Assembly: GCF_028610675.1 (NCBI RefSeq)
Contig: NZ_JAQQWS010000001.1
Span: 992,001-1,056,000 of the forward strand
Direction of reading: 5' to 3'
Source of the DNA: Alkalihalobacillus pseudalcaliphilus
GTDB lineage: Bacteria > Bacillota > Bacilli > Bacillales > Bacillaceae_D
DNA length: 64,000 nt
Positions 1 through 8,381 of this stretch are shown here, in pieces (within the stretch, counting starts at the first letter, position 1; the number at the start of each line of letters is the position of its first letter). The translations under genes and the position numbers were made by a program. Under the pieces are notes generated by a model. The model saw only the letters and a program-made list of their open reading frames with translations, was not told where the DNA came from and made no database searches.

Positions 1-43
1 ATTCAAACCATACAACTCGAAAAGCACCATAAAAACCAATCAC
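1..43 (-). CDS. possible N-terminal start of a truncated CDS leaving the window
   Basis: Reading leftwards, a GTG codon at 43 opens a frame that stays open to the window edge (VIGFYGAFRVVWFE). It is preceded by a GGGGGAG motif about six bases upstream. It would be the gene after the ABC permease in the same operon. Only 14 codons are visible, so the product cannot be named and the gene itself is tentative. Confidence 0.3.
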   Translation of the reverse strand, partial: MIGFYGAFRVVWFE

Positions 44-77
44 TTTTTTCTCCCCCTTTAACCACAAGTCTCCTTTT

Positions 78-785
78 CTACTCCTCTGCCTTCCCTTGAT
101 GTCCGCCTCGTTCAATCGGACCCTCTTTAATTAAAAAATAACTAACCCCCAAAAAGAGTAACGCAACTAACAAGAGTACATGCATAAATGAAAGTCGATT
201 TCCAATTATCCATTGAAAGACCTGCATCACATCTCCAAATGTATACCAAAAAATCATAACAATGGTTACAACAGCCCCTAGGTAAAGAGTTTTTACGGTA
301 CCGATATAATGCCAAATCGTATTAATGATGAGGCCTAAAGCAAAAGCAAAAATCCCGAAAATAAAATCAATCCAAAAATATAAAAACATGTGATTAGACT
401 CTAACAACATACCCGTATGGATTAATGTAAAAGAATGAATATCTCGAGCTACAAGCCACTCATTGAATTGATAAACCACATTGAGAACGACCATAAAAAC
501 AACCGTATACAACAAAATATTCGTATACAAAGCAGCCATAAATTGCTTTCTCGTGCCTCCAAAAGCTAAGTTATAACGGAAGCTTTTGGTAAACAATAGA
601 AACGGATATATCGCCAGTAGTCCATAAGCTGGACCAAATATTGCAGCTGAAAATTCGTCTACTGAGAGAAAATAACCGAGTCCGACCATAAAGGCATAAA
701 TAAATAACGTAATGCTACCAATAATTAGAAACTGCAATCGTAAGTCTTCAAATATAATTCGAAAAGGTCCTTTAAACGTATTCAT
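78..785 (-). CDS. ABC transporter permease-like membrane protein
   Basis: This 235-aa protein has about six hydrophobic segments (near residues 18-40, 46-66, 84-104, 127-155, 166-185 and 200-218) and no soluble domain. It overlaps the stop of the preceding ATPase gene by an ATGA junction, so it is translationally coupled to it. Position and topology make it the membrane subunit of an exporter paired with that ATPase, as in GntR/ABC/permease operons of Bacillus. No substrate can be inferred. The sequence itself is weakly conserved and the permease label rests mainly on context. Confidence 0.7.
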   Translation of the reverse strand: MNTFKGPFRIIFEDLRLQFLIIGSITLFIYAFMVGLGYFLSVDEFSAAIFGPAYGLLAIYPFLLFTKSFRYNLAFGGTRKQFMAALYTNILLYTVVFMVVLNVVYQFNEWLVARDIHSFTLIHTGMLLESNHMFLYFWIDFIFGIFAFALGLIINTIWHYIGTVKTLYLGAVVTIVMIFWYTFGDVMQVFQWIIGNRLSFMHVLLLVALLFLGVSYFLIKEGPIERGGHQGKAEE

Positions 786-1660
786 CGTACGTTCACTCTC
801 TTTTGCTTGTGCGTGATCTGTACTAAATAGTCTTGCAGCGGTGCTTTTTCAACCTTAACCCCATGCTCTTTTGCTTTTTGAATAAGGTTCTCGTGATAAG
901 GCAAATCGGCCATCATATTAATTTGATTTCCTAATGTTTTCGTTTCTAAAATTTGCTCCTCATCTACTAATTTCTCCACTGCCTCTTTGGGTCCAGTTAA
1001 GAGCACACCTCGACGCTTCAGCTCTTCTGTCTCTACATATTGGGTTATCGTTTGTTTATCAATAATTGCCATCTTTTCACATAATGGTTCTATTTCATCA
1101 ATATGATGTGACGATAAAATAAAGAGACGAGGGTTATCGTCATACGTTTCAAGCAGCAGATCATAAAATACCTTACGCATATGAGCATCTAAACCATTTG
1201 TTGGTTCATCAAAAATCGTCACGGGGGCGTGGCTAGCTAAGCCGATGACAATTTTTATCATCGTTTGCATCCCTTTTGAGAACTTTTTAATTTTTTTCTT
1301 TCGTGGTAGTTCAAAGAGCTCCACCATTCTATCTGCAAATTCTTGGTCCCAATTCTCATTAAAATAAGAACCGAATCGAAGAGCGTCATTCACATTCCAC
1401 ATATCTGAAAACGGATGATTCTCTTGCATATACGTAACATACCGCATCGCCTCTGAATGATTATAAGGCTCAATTCCCTTTATTTCTAACTGTCCACCTG
1501 ACGGCTTTTCTTGACCTGATAAAAGTTTCATTAAAGTTGTCTTACCGGCACCATTTCTTCCCCACATCCCTACAATGACAGGTTCCGTTTCGTTTAAATT
1601 GACATGTTGCAAAGCAAGTGAATTCCCGTAATAAAATGATAATTCATTGACTTTAAGCAT
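782..1660 (-). CDS. ABC transporter ATP-binding protein (YtrB/YhcH-like)
   Basis: The 292-aa protein carries Walker A (GRNGAGKT, residues 34-41), a signature-like KFSKGMQ motif, Walker B ending in FDEPTNGLD and an SSHHIDE H-loop. A C-terminal region of about 90 residues lies beyond the nucleotide-binding domain. The ATG at 1660 is preferred over an upstream GTG/ATG because AAGGAGGG precedes it at good spacing. The gene overlaps the 3' end of the GntR gene by 8 bp and the start of the permease by 4 bp, giving a tight three-gene operon. It should energise export through the neighbouring permease at the membrane. YtrABCDEF of B. subtilis responds to cell-wall antibiotics; whether this operon does is not visible. 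Confidence 0.88.
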   Translation of the reverse strand: MLKVNELSFYYGNSLALQHVNLNETEPVIVGMWGRNGAGKTTLMKLLSGQEKPSGGQLEIKGIEPYNHSEAMRYVTYMQENHPFSDMWNVNDALRFGSYFNENWDQEFADRMVELFELPRKKKIKKFSKGMQTMIKIVIGLASHAPVTIFDEPTNGLDAHMRKVFYDLLLETYDDNPRLFILSSHHIDEIEPLCEKMAIIDKQTITQYVETEELKRRGVLLTGPKEAVEKLVDEEQILETKTLGNQINMMADLPYHENLIQKAKEHGVKVEKAPLQDYLVQITHKQKRVNVR

Positions 1661-2021
1661 GTTTACCCTCCTTAATAATTTGAATGATTTCCTCATCTGA
1701 CAGCTTTATCCGTTTCGCTTCACTTAGCATCGGCATAATATACTGCTCATAAAATAATTCTTTACGTTTTTTCATCAATTGATTGGTAGCCCCTTCCGCA
1801 ACAAACATTCCGACACCTCGCTGTTTATAAACTAATCCTTCATTCACTAAAGTCGCTAAACCTTTTTGAGCCGTAGCTCGATTAATTTGATAAAATTGAG
1901 AGATTTCCGTTGTAGAAGGAATTTGATCGCCTTCTTTTAAAAGGCCCTCAACAATATCATCCGCAATCATATCAGCAATTTGCTGAAATATAGGTTTTGA
2001 ATCATCAAAAACGGATTTCAC
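1653..2021 (-). CDS. GntR-family (YtrA subfamily) transcriptional regulator
   Basis: This is a 122-aa protein with an N-terminal winged helix-turn-helix (KPIFQQIADMIADDIVEGLL, then PSTTEISQFYQINRATAQKGLATL) and a short C-terminal tail, the size of the YtrA/YhcF subfamily. An in-frame ATG lies at 2051, but the GTG at 2021 has AAGGAG about six bases upstream and is chosen here. It is the first gene of the operon with the ABC ATPase and permease and is expected to repress it. A perfect 7-bp inverted repeat between the promoter and the gene (2062-2083) is the likely operator. Confidence 0.85.
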   Translation of the reverse strand: MKSVFDDSKPIFQQIADMIADDIVEGLLKEGDQIPSTTEISQFYQINRATAQKGLATLVNEGLVYKQRGVGMFVAEGATNQLMKKRKELFYEQYIMPMLSEAKRIKLSDEEIIQIIKEGKHA

Positions 2022-2061
2022 AAGCGTCTCCTTCCTCCTATCTTCCTCCATACGTTGATAG

Positions 2062-2110
2062 GTTGATTACTCGTGCAATCAACTATACAGCGCATCAACT
2101 AAAAAGTAAA
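2062..2110 (-). promoter_or_regulatory. Promoter and palindromic operator of the GntR/ABC operon
   Basis: On the minus strand a TTTACT -35 (2105-2110) and a TATAGT -10 (2082-2087) are separated by exactly 17 bp. Directly at and downstream of the -10 lies GTTGATT-N8-AATCAAC (2062-2083), a perfect 7-bp inverted repeat. A palindrome there would block transcription start, which fits autorepression by the GntR protein. Confidence 0.7.
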
Positions 2111-2112
2111 GC

Positions 2113-2157
2113 CCAAAAGAAAAAAGCTATGTCCATGTATGGCATGGCATAGCTTTT
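2113..2157 (-). terminator. Rho-independent terminator of the HIT-containing operon
   Basis: AAAAGCTATG (2122-2131) pairs with CATAGCTTTT (2148-2157), and on the minus strand the stem is followed by a T-rich run. It would end transcripts of the minus-strand operon whose last gene stops at 2537. The 51-bp repeats would then lie in the 3' untranslated region of that operon. Confidence 0.6.
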
Positions 2158-2463
2158 GCTCGGGCTCTCTTCCTCTTTTTCTGCTCGCAACCCCGAGATT
2201 CGACGTTTGCTCGGGGTTTCTCCTCACTTTTCAGCCCGCAACCCCGAGATTCACCGTTTGCTCGGGGTTTCTCCTCACTTTTCAGCCCGCAACCCCGAGA
2301 TTCGACGTTTGCTCGGGGTTTCTCCTCACTTTTCAGCCCACAACCCCGAGATTCGACGTTTGCTCGGGCTTACTCACGCTTTTTCTGCTCGCAACCCCGA
2401 GATTCGACGTTTGCTCGGGCTTACTCACGTTTTTTCTGCTCGCAACCCCGAGATTACACCTTT
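2158..2463. repeat. Tandem 51-bp hairpin repeat, 6 copies
   Basis: Six contiguous units of 51 bp fill this stretch exactly (306 bp). Each unit contains AACCCCGAG and, about 11 bases later, CTCGGGGTT or the variant CTCGGGCTT, so each can fold into a GC-capped hairpin. Units 2-4 share one linker (TTTCTCCTCACTTTTCAG) and units 1, 5 and 6 another (ending TTTTTCTGCTCG). Two open frames cross the array only because 51 is a multiple of three; they are not genes. Confidence 0.9.
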
Positions 2464-2536
2464 ACACAAGATTAGTCACTTTACTCTTTTTCAGATCCTA
2501 AGATTAAGTTTATTTCATTCTCAATCTCCTTCAAAC

Positions 2537-3127
2537 TCAACGATAAATCATCAAGTCCTTCGTTAATTCTTGACCTTGTCCCCAGCTCACAACTTGTTTA
2601 CCCTTTTCAAAGGGGACGATCCAACTCATATAAGCTAAATGTTCAACTGTCACTTCTTCTACTTGTAAGCCCGATACTTCTTCACCAATCAACGCCCCTT
2701 CAAAAGGGATTTCTTCATATATCGCCTTCGCTAATACAATGAACCATTCATCGATCACCGCTAACCAGCTATTACTTTTTTTAGAAAGTGGATACTGGTA
2801 AGGGAATTGATCCTCCAAACTCCCTTGAGGAATAGCAATATGTAAATAATCAGCTTCACCAGCCACCTTCAACACCTCCACAACACAAGGTAATTGTTGA
2901 CCTCGAGCAAGCTGTATCATGCCATAAAGAGACTTATGGGCAGTTAATTCATGCAAAAGCGGGGCTGCCTCAACATATAAATCAGCTCGTTCCTTATAAA
3001 AACCTACAAACGCAGGCTCTTGCTTTACTATTGTAGACATGACAAGCATTTGTCCTTCTGATAATCCTTGCTGAAATTCTATCGTAAGCTCGTAGTAACC
3101 ACCTATCCAGATGTCCGCTTCCTTCAT
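2537..3127 (-). CDS. conserved hypothetical protein
   Basis: A 196-aa acidic soluble protein with no signal peptide or membrane segment, starting MKEADIWIGGYYEL and ending with a WGQGQELTKDLMIY tail. I do not recognise the family. It begins 5 bp after the HIT-protein stop, so it is the last gene of a three-gene operon. The SD-like AAAGGGGGG is rather far (about 12 bases) from the ATG. The regular alternation of hydrophobic and charged residues suggests a mixed alpha/beta fold, but no function can be given. Confidence 0.65.
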   Translation of the reverse strand: MKEADIWIGGYYELTIEFQQGLSEGQMLVMSTIVKQEPAFVGFYKERADLYVEAAPLLHELTAHKSLYGMIQLARGQQLPCVVEVLKVAGEADYLHIAIPQGSLEDQFPYQYPLSKKSNSWLAVIDEWFIVLAKAIYEEIPFEGALIGEEVSGLQVEEVTVEHLAYMSWIVPFEKGKQVVSWGQGQELTKDLMIYR

Positions 3128-3131
3128 TTTG

Positions 3132-3554
3132 CTAATTAACCCCCCTTTGATTTCTCCCTTCCTTAAACATATAACGAATTCCTTTTCCAGCTAACGTTTC
3201 ATCTTTATAACGAGGAAGAATATGTAAATGGACGTGATGAATATGTTGACCAGCAACCGCTCCATTATTCCAGCCTACATTATAACCATCAGGCCAAAAG
3301 CGCTCATCAATAAAAACCTTCACTCTTTGAAGCAATTCATACATCGCCGACCATTCCGTCTCCGTTAAATCAAATACCGTATCGCGATGCTGCTTAGGCA
3401 CGATTACTCCTGCTCCTGCTAACAATTTCCCCTTATTATCCACATCTTTCAGTTGCAAAAACATCGCATCCTCATTTTCAAAAATAAGCTGCTGCTCACT
3501 TACTAATTCAAGGTGACAAAACTCACAACGATCTACTCTCGTATCGTCATTCAT
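3132..3554 (-). CDS. HIT family protein
   Basis: This 140-aa protein has the histidine-triad motif HHVHLHILPR near its C-terminus and a CEFCHLE segment near the N-terminus, a Cys pair seen in some zinc-containing HIT proteins. HIT proteins hydrolyse or transfer nucleoside monophosphate groups (AMP-lysine, ApnA or similar substrates) through a nucleotidylated histidine. The ATG at 3554 overlaps the upstream stop as ATGA, implying coupling; a GTG nine bases further upstream is an alternative. The two operon partners are of unknown function, so the substrate is open. Confidence 0.85.
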   Translation of the reverse strand: MNDDTRVDRCEFCHLELVSEQQLIFENEDAMFLQLKDVDNKGKLLAGAGVIVPKQHRDTVFDLTETEWSAMYELLQRVKVFIDERFWPDGYNVGWNNGAVAGQHIHHVHLHILPRYKDETLAGKGIRYMFKEGRNQRGVN

Positions 3555-4411
3555 CTTCCCCACTCCCCAATAAAAATACGACCATCATCATTAAATAAAC
3601 CGATTTCGTTCGTTCCTATGACCGTCAATCCGGTTAATAGGCTACCTTCTTCATCTACACAAGTAACGGAATCTTGAACATGTAGAGCTCCTTTTTTGAG
3701 CTCTAATCGATAAAGCTGCGCACCTTCAGCTCCAATAAAAAATCCTTCTTGATACGATAATTGCTCTGGCTCCACATCTTTGCACGTAACAGGGCAACTA
3801 GCGATTAAACGCTCGTCTCTAATCTGGAATAATTTCTTACGGCAAGAGGTATCTTCACCAAATATGAAGATTTCTTCCTCCACACCCAAAGTGAGACTAT
3901 ATGTATCAATGAGCTGTAAATCTAGTGGATTCACTACCTGAACACCTTCTAATGTAAAGACGGCTACCCCTTCTCTTCCAATAGGTATAACCGAATCATC
4001 AACGCCAAAGATCCCTTCATCGGCATAGGTACACCAAATTAATCCTTGGCAGTTAACGACCAGACCAGTAATTCCATCACCTACTGAGAAGGTTTTAACC
4101 GTTTCGCCCTTTCGATTTATTATCAAAGCGTTGTGTTCCATCACACGATGATTATGCCCGCATCTTGACTGCACGAGTAAGAAACTAGAATCAAGGCTAA
4201 CGATAAAATCAGGGGAAATTGGTAATGCACATTCCAAACTTACAAGCTGACCTTTTTCTACATGCTGTATTTTATAAAGTTGCTGTAATTCATTTTTTGC
4301 ATCGTGTTCATGAACGGCTTCTACCCAGACAAGCACCTCATTTTTCATCTCTGCTGCCACTACTTTTCTTTGAACATGATCATCGATAATCTTTTTACAT
4401 CTAATTTCCAT
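3551..4411 (-). CDS. hypothetical protein, possible beta-propeller-like fold
   Basis: About 286 aa, soluble, rich in short beta-strand-like segments with repeating hydrophobic/glycine patterns (for example SLDSSFLLVQSR, GLIWCTYADEGIFG, NEIGLFNDDGRIFIGEWG). This resembles beta-propeller proteins, but I do not recognise the family. The ATG at 4411 is taken; a GTG at 4423 directly abuts the stop of the decayed DUF817 gene. It is the first intact gene of the operon with the HIT protein. Confidence 0.65.
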   Translation of the reverse strand: MEIRCKKIIDDHVQRKVVAAEMKNEVLVWVEAVHEHDAKNELQQLYKIQHVEKGQLVSLECALPISPDFIVSLDSSFLLVQSRCGHNHRVMEHNALIINRKGETVKTFSVGDGITGLVVNCQGLIWCTYADEGIFGVDDSVIPIGREGVAVFTLEGVQVVNPLDLQLIDTYSLTLGVEEEIFIFGEDTSCRKKLFQIRDERLIASCPVTCKDVEPEQLSYQEGFFIGAEGAQLYRLELKKGALHVQDSVTCVDEEGSLLTGLTVIGTNEIGLFNDDGRIFIGEWGR

Positions 4412-4423
4412 AACCTCACCCAC

Positions 4424-4722
4424 TCAAGTTTCTTGTTCTTTTTCTACTTTTCCTAAGCCATATTTGACGTGCTTCAGTTGTGCCACAATAATAAAGCTGA
4501 CAATCACCAGTAGAAACCACGAACTAATTTTTCCAATATGAACAAGCTCCCACGTCGCTTCCTGGTTCGGGTATTGCCAAGCCCCATAAAAGGTCGTAAT
4601 CGATGCATAAATGGAACCTCAAACCATGTTGTCAAAGCCAAGCTAAGAAAAATGGCTACCGGAAAAATACATGACATCACCTGTTGATAGGTAAAATGAA
4701 TAAGCGGTTTGAAATATTTCAC
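4424..4722 (-). pseudogene. DUF817 membrane protein with internal deletion
   Basis: From 4722 the frame reads MKYFKPLIHFTYQQVMSCIF and on through LALTTWFEVPFMHR, which matches the N-terminus of DUF817 (YoaT-like) membrane proteins as I know them. In another frame from about 4600 to the stop at 4424 the sequence reads ITTFYGAWQYPNQ, then HIGKISSWFLLVIVSFIIVAQLKHVK, the C-terminus of the same family. DUF817 proteins are about 265 aa; here only the two ends remain, joined out of frame near 4596-4606. So roughly 170 codons were deleted. The ATG at 4722 is intact. DUF817 function is unknown. Confidence 0.75.
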
Positions 4723-4868
4723 CCCAACCCCTTTTCCTAAATTTCAGAAAATAATATTCACTATATTTTACCATAACTCATTTCTAACATTCCTTGAATC
4801 TTTAACAAGGAAATTTGTGCATCAGCGGAGAAAATAGATGAATAACCACTTTAATGAAGGAGGAACAA

Positions 4869-5339
4869 ATGATGGACAGAACTAAAGTAATTCTTTTAGA
4901 CCAACTTTTAGCCAATGCTAATGATCGAAGTTGGTATCTTTCTTTTCAAGAGGCAGTTGAGGGACTTTCACAGGAAGAAGCTTTTTGGAAACCCGATGAA
5001 GACAGTCATAATATTGCAGAAATTGTCCAACACCTGATTTATTGGAATGAGGTATGGCAAATCAGGTATGAACAGGCCCACTTTCTTGCCGTCGAACCTA
5101 TCGAAAATAATGCCAATAGCTTTCTCGTTCCAACAGGATCAGACTTCCCTACACTTAAAAATAAGCTATTAACCACATTATTAAAATGGCAAGATCTGCT
5201 TTCTGAAACAGATAAACTAGAATCTAGCGTAACAGGATTTCCGGTCGCAGCCGAATGGTGGGCTTTGATCAGTAATGCGACAACACATAATGCCTATCAT
5301 ATCGGACAAATTGTTTATATCCGAAAAATGAAAAGATAA
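4869..5339 (+). CDS. DinB-family protein
   Basis: A 156-aa four-helix-bundle type protein. The metal-binding His positions of the DinB/YfiT superfamily can be picked out at HLIYWNEVW and in the C-terminal NATTHNAYHIGQIVYIRK segment. DinB proteins are damage-inducible in B. subtilis or act as thiol transferases; the specific role is unknown. The start at 4869 follows AAGGAGG by five bases; ATG 4872 is equally possible. It is monocistronic and followed by a hairpin shared with the opposing DUF2339 gene. Confidence 0.85.
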   Translation: MMDRTKVILLDQLLANANDRSWYLSFQEAVEGLSQEEAFWKPDEDSHNIAEIVQHLIYWNEVWQIRYEQAHFLAVEPIENNANSFLVPTGSDFPTLKNKLLTTLLKWQDLLSETDKLESSVTGFPVAAEWWALISNATTHNAYHIGQIVYIRKMKR

Positions 5340-5398
5340 TGGATATAATTTTGGTCAAGCTTCATGCAATATTACGCACCTTCCAGAAACCAAGATTA

Positions 5399-5429
5399 GA
5401 AAGGTAGCTTAGTGCTTAAAGCTACCTTT
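5399..5429. terminator. Bidirectional terminator between dinB-like and DUF2339 genes
   Basis: AAAGGTAGCTT and AAGCTACCTTT form an 11-bp perfect stem with a short loop, with A/T-rich flanks on both sides. The converging genes end at 5339 (plus) and 5447 (minus). Confidence 0.8.
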
Positions 5430-5446
5430 ACTTTTCGTTTCCAACT

Positions 5447-7411
5447 TTAAGACACAAATTCATCTGGCTCTTCAGTCGTCTTTTTCTCATAGAATAACCT
5501 CGATAAAAGCAATCCAATGAGTCCTAAGCCAATAAATAAAATCGATCTCGTTGTAATCGTCAAGTAGTTTAAATCAATAAACACGACCTTCACGAGTGTC
5601 ATAAAAAGAAGACCTAACCCTAACAAACGAAAGACTCGTTTCTTTCTTATTGTCCCGATAATAATACTTCCCGCCGCATATATCGCCCATGCAAACGAGA
5701 TCAACATCGTTGTCATATTTGAGGCCCCAATTGATGTCATCGCTATCTTCACAAAGTCTGAAAGGAGAAACAGGTGAATCAAAACATGAACAGCCCCAAA
5801 GCTAATCATGAGAGCTGGTTCATTCTTTAATAAACCACGTACCCAATAATAAATACCTAGTAATGAAGCAGCAAGGGCACATAGCATAACAAAAGCAAAT
5901 CCAAAGACTTGGTAGTAAGGAAGCTGGAACATGAAGAGCAAATGACCTATAACCAATGCAACAAATGCGACTTTTATGACGGAGAAATGTCCGGTATATT
6001 TATGTTTAGCAATCCAGAGTAAACCATATAAACTTAGGAGCATCAAACACCACACTACGAACTCGAAACTTACCATCGAATAAATAGGTGTAAGTAGCGT
6101 TAGAATAACACCTATTGAAAAAACAAATAAACCTGCCACTTGCTGGAAGACGTAGCGTAAATGTCTACCAAGCGTTAGTCCGACTAGGCCTTGACCCATC
6201 AGTAAGATAGCGAGTGCGTTCGTATTTTCAGGAAGTCTATTAACAAATAATATAAACAAAGCTATCGTTACCACAGCCAAGCTAACAGAAGCAAGCTGTC
6301 GATTTTGAGAAGATGATTTCTGGCGGTTTTTATTAAAGAATAACCATAAAGATGCTCCCATTATGAACAGTAAATAAGCATCAAATAGCCACTCTATTTG
6401 AGTGCTTCCAACTTTAACCCAAATCGTCGTTAACAAAAAGCTTGTAAACAACAAGGGAATGGGCCAGCTTTTCTCCCACTTCTCTTGAATAATGGTAAAA
6501 GCAATTAGAGCCTGCTGCACGATTGCACCTATCGCAATGAATAGGTAAATATCCATGAATTCATTCACGCTTGCGAAGATAAAGAAATTCAAATAGACAA
6601 TATGTAATAGACCTGAGGCTAGATAAAATAAGCTTCGATAATTTTTAAGCACTGCAAAACAAGTTAATAAGACATAAAATACACTGACATAGATAATTGG
6701 TACTAAATTAACAGCTAATCCAAATGAAAAAAACGGAATCAAATACCCGACAATCGCCATCAATATTCCGATAATTTCAGATTGATGACGATGAGCTAAA
6801 AATAAACCTAATACCACCCACGCTATGTTTAGTCCAAATGAAGGATAGCTAGTCATCATATGATAGAAAAGCTGCATTGCAAAAGTAGTAAAAATAAGAA
6901 TACTAATAGCTCCTACTAATAATGTTTTTCCAAGCGCATGTCGTTGATGTTTAATTTGCCACTCACCTATAAAAAGAAGACAAATAGCCAATAAGAAGCC
7001 GAGAATCACTCTGACAGATTCCGTTAAAATCCCATAATCAATTACGACTTTAAATCCCCAAATCACACCAACTAATAGAACGAACAAGAAGATTCGAGGT
7101 AGCCATACACGACCGATAAGCTTCTCCAGGTCCAGTTCCTTGTTAGGATGTTTTTGTGAATCTGTTTGTAAGGGCCTTTTATGAGAATTCATATTGGCAG
7201 GCTCTAAAACGGGTGCTGGTTCTTCTTTGTGCACTTGTTGCTCATGAACAGAAAGAAAATCAACATTGCCACTTTTCGCCGTATCGTGGACTTGCCTTTT
7301 TAATACTCTTACTTCGCCTTCAAGCTCTTCTATTCGCTTTTCTAACTGGTCAATACGATGCTCTGACAACCTACCCATCCTCCCCATAACATTTATGTTA
7401 TTATTATCCAT
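5447..7411 (-). CDS. DUF2339 multi-pass membrane protein
   Basis: This is a protein of about 654 aa. A predicted coiled coil (residues ~10-45, RIDQLEKRIEELEGEVRVLKRQV) is followed by a polar linker with several prolines, the family hallmark EKLIGRVWLPRIFLFVLLVGV, and then about 18 to 20 transmembrane segments to the C-terminus. That is the organisation of DUF2339 proteins. Their role is not established; an envelope function is likely. The ATG at 7411 follows AAAGAGAG; an upstream ATG at 7429 is an alternative. It is a single gene whose upstream region is an intergenic repeat. Confidence 0.85.
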   Translation of the reverse strand: MDNNNINVMGRMGRLSEHRIDQLEKRIEELEGEVRVLKRQVHDTAKSGNVDFLSVHEQQVHKEEPAPVLEPANMNSHKRPLQTDSQKHPNKELDLEKLIGRVWLPRIFLFVLLVGVIWGFKVVIDYGILTESVRVILGFLLAICLLFIGEWQIKHQRHALGKTLLVGAISILIFTTFAMQLFYHMMTSYPSFGLNIAWVVLGLFLAHRHQSEIIGILMAIVGYLIPFFSFGLAVNLVPIIYVSVFYVLLTCFAVLKNYRSLFYLASGLLHIVYLNFFIFASVNEFMDIYLFIAIGAIVQQALIAFTIIQEKWEKSWPIPLLFTSFLLTTIWVKVGSTQIEWLFDAYLLFIMGASLWLFFNKNRQKSSSQNRQLASVSLAVVTIALFILFVNRLPENTNALAILLMGQGLVGLTLGRHLRYVFQQVAGLFVFSIGVILTLLTPIYSMVSFEFVVWCLMLLSLYGLLWIAKHKYTGHFSVIKVAFVALVIGHLLFMFQLPYYQVFGFAFVMLCALAASLLGIYYWVRGLLKNEPALMISFGAVHVLIHLFLLSDFVKIAMTSIGASNMTTMLISFAWAIYAAGSIIIGTIRKKRVFRLLGLGLLFMTLVKVVFIDLNYLTITTRSILFIGLGLIGLLLSRLFYEKKTTEEPDEFVS

Positions 7412-7439
7412 TAAATCTCTCTTTAACATACCTTTTTTA

Positions 7440-7840
7440 TGTTTGAAAAGCTAGTATGTTTTCGTCCGCTAGGCGACTGCTAATTCTTAAGTTTAAGCAA
7501 CATCTCCATTTACAAACATCCTTAAACATTTAATGAAATAACATCAAATGAACGCAGCTCCACCAGTTAAAAAGTGAAAGTACAGTTTTACTCTTCAATT
7601 GGCGGATTTTGGTTAATAATGGTTTCGAGAATCCCCACGTTTAGCCGTAGCCCCACCACTTTTTGGTGATTGCTACCCAAAAAAATTCAGCACACTGCAC
7701 AAACCAGCCACGACCAACCAAAAGAGAGTGTAGTTACTCACAAGGATACCGAAATCAACATCCGAGTGTTTTTGGACCGTTAGCCAAGCGAGATTGGCTA
7801 CTTCACACCAAGACAGCATAGATTTTCAGAGCAAACTATT
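7440..7840. repeat. Interspersed intergenic repeat mosaic (copy A)
   Basis: No gene is seen in this 430-bp gap. Its first part (TATGTTTTCGTCCGCT) matches the end of modules found at 16455, 31560 and 48300. Its second part (7670-7815: AAAAATTCAGCACACTGCAC, then AACCAAAAGAGAGTG and TTTTTGGACCGTTAGCCAAG) matches 16660-16780 in the same orientation. These are non-coding repeats scattered between genes. Confidence 0.75.
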
Positions 7841-7844
7841 AAAA

Positions 7845-8147
7845 CTAGCCCATCGATTTTTTTGTTTTTAATAGAAATAGAGCTAAGAGAAGCTGACTTA
7901 AAAGCATAAAACAAATACCCAAAGTCATGCCACCAAATAATAACAAATGGTCTTTTTGGAACGCATACAAAAACCAAATTATAAGTATAAACGTATTGAC
8001 AATAAAATTAAGTAGACCCGTCGTTAACAAAGCAGAAAAATAGGCCCCTTTTCTTAACATTTTTTCATTTCCAATATGATAAGTAATTAAGAAGCTTATC
8101 AAGAAGCTTAAAACAAAGGCCAAGTAAGCTAAATCAATAATAGACAT
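7845..8147 (-). CDS. small hypothetical membrane protein
   Basis: A 100-aa protein with three hydrophobic segments (about residues 3-22, 33-62 and 70-92) and a lysine-rich C-terminal end (KTKKSMG). AGGGGGAG lies just upstream of the ATG. It is monocistronic. I do not recognise a family; a small transporter subunit or envelope protein is possible. Confidence 0.6.
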   Translation of the reverse strand: MSIIDLAYLAFVLSFLISFLITYHIGNEKMLRKGAYFSALLTTGLLNFIVNTFILIIWFLYAFQKDHLLLFGGMTLGICFMLLSQLLLALFLLKTKKSMG

Positions 8148-8330
8148 GGATACTCCCCCTCAAACACCTTTTTAAAAGTCTATGAAACTCACAAAGCTAA
8201 CATGATAGATATTTTCAAGAAAACTTCGAGGTGAATGATTCAAAAACACTAGGCAAGACCAAACTATTCTCGGACTGTATTACACCGATTTATTTTTAGC
8301 CTAAAGTTTGTATAAGCATATAATAAAAGA

Positions 8331-8369
8331 GCTTATTGAAACGGAATTCATTCATCCCTTTCAATAAGC
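8331..8369 (-). terminator. Terminator of citA
   Basis: GCTTATTGAAA and TTTCAATAAGC form an 11-bp perfect stem with a 17-base loop, followed on the minus strand by CTCTTTTATTA. It lies 13 bp past the citA stop. Confidence 0.75.
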
Positions 8370-8381
8370 CCTTGCGAAAAC

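Noticed and set aside
2139..2566. Two overlapping plus-strand open frames with repetitive protein
   Set aside because: They exist because the 51-bp unit is a multiple of three and lacks stops. No ribosome binding site; the hairpin repeats explain the sequence.
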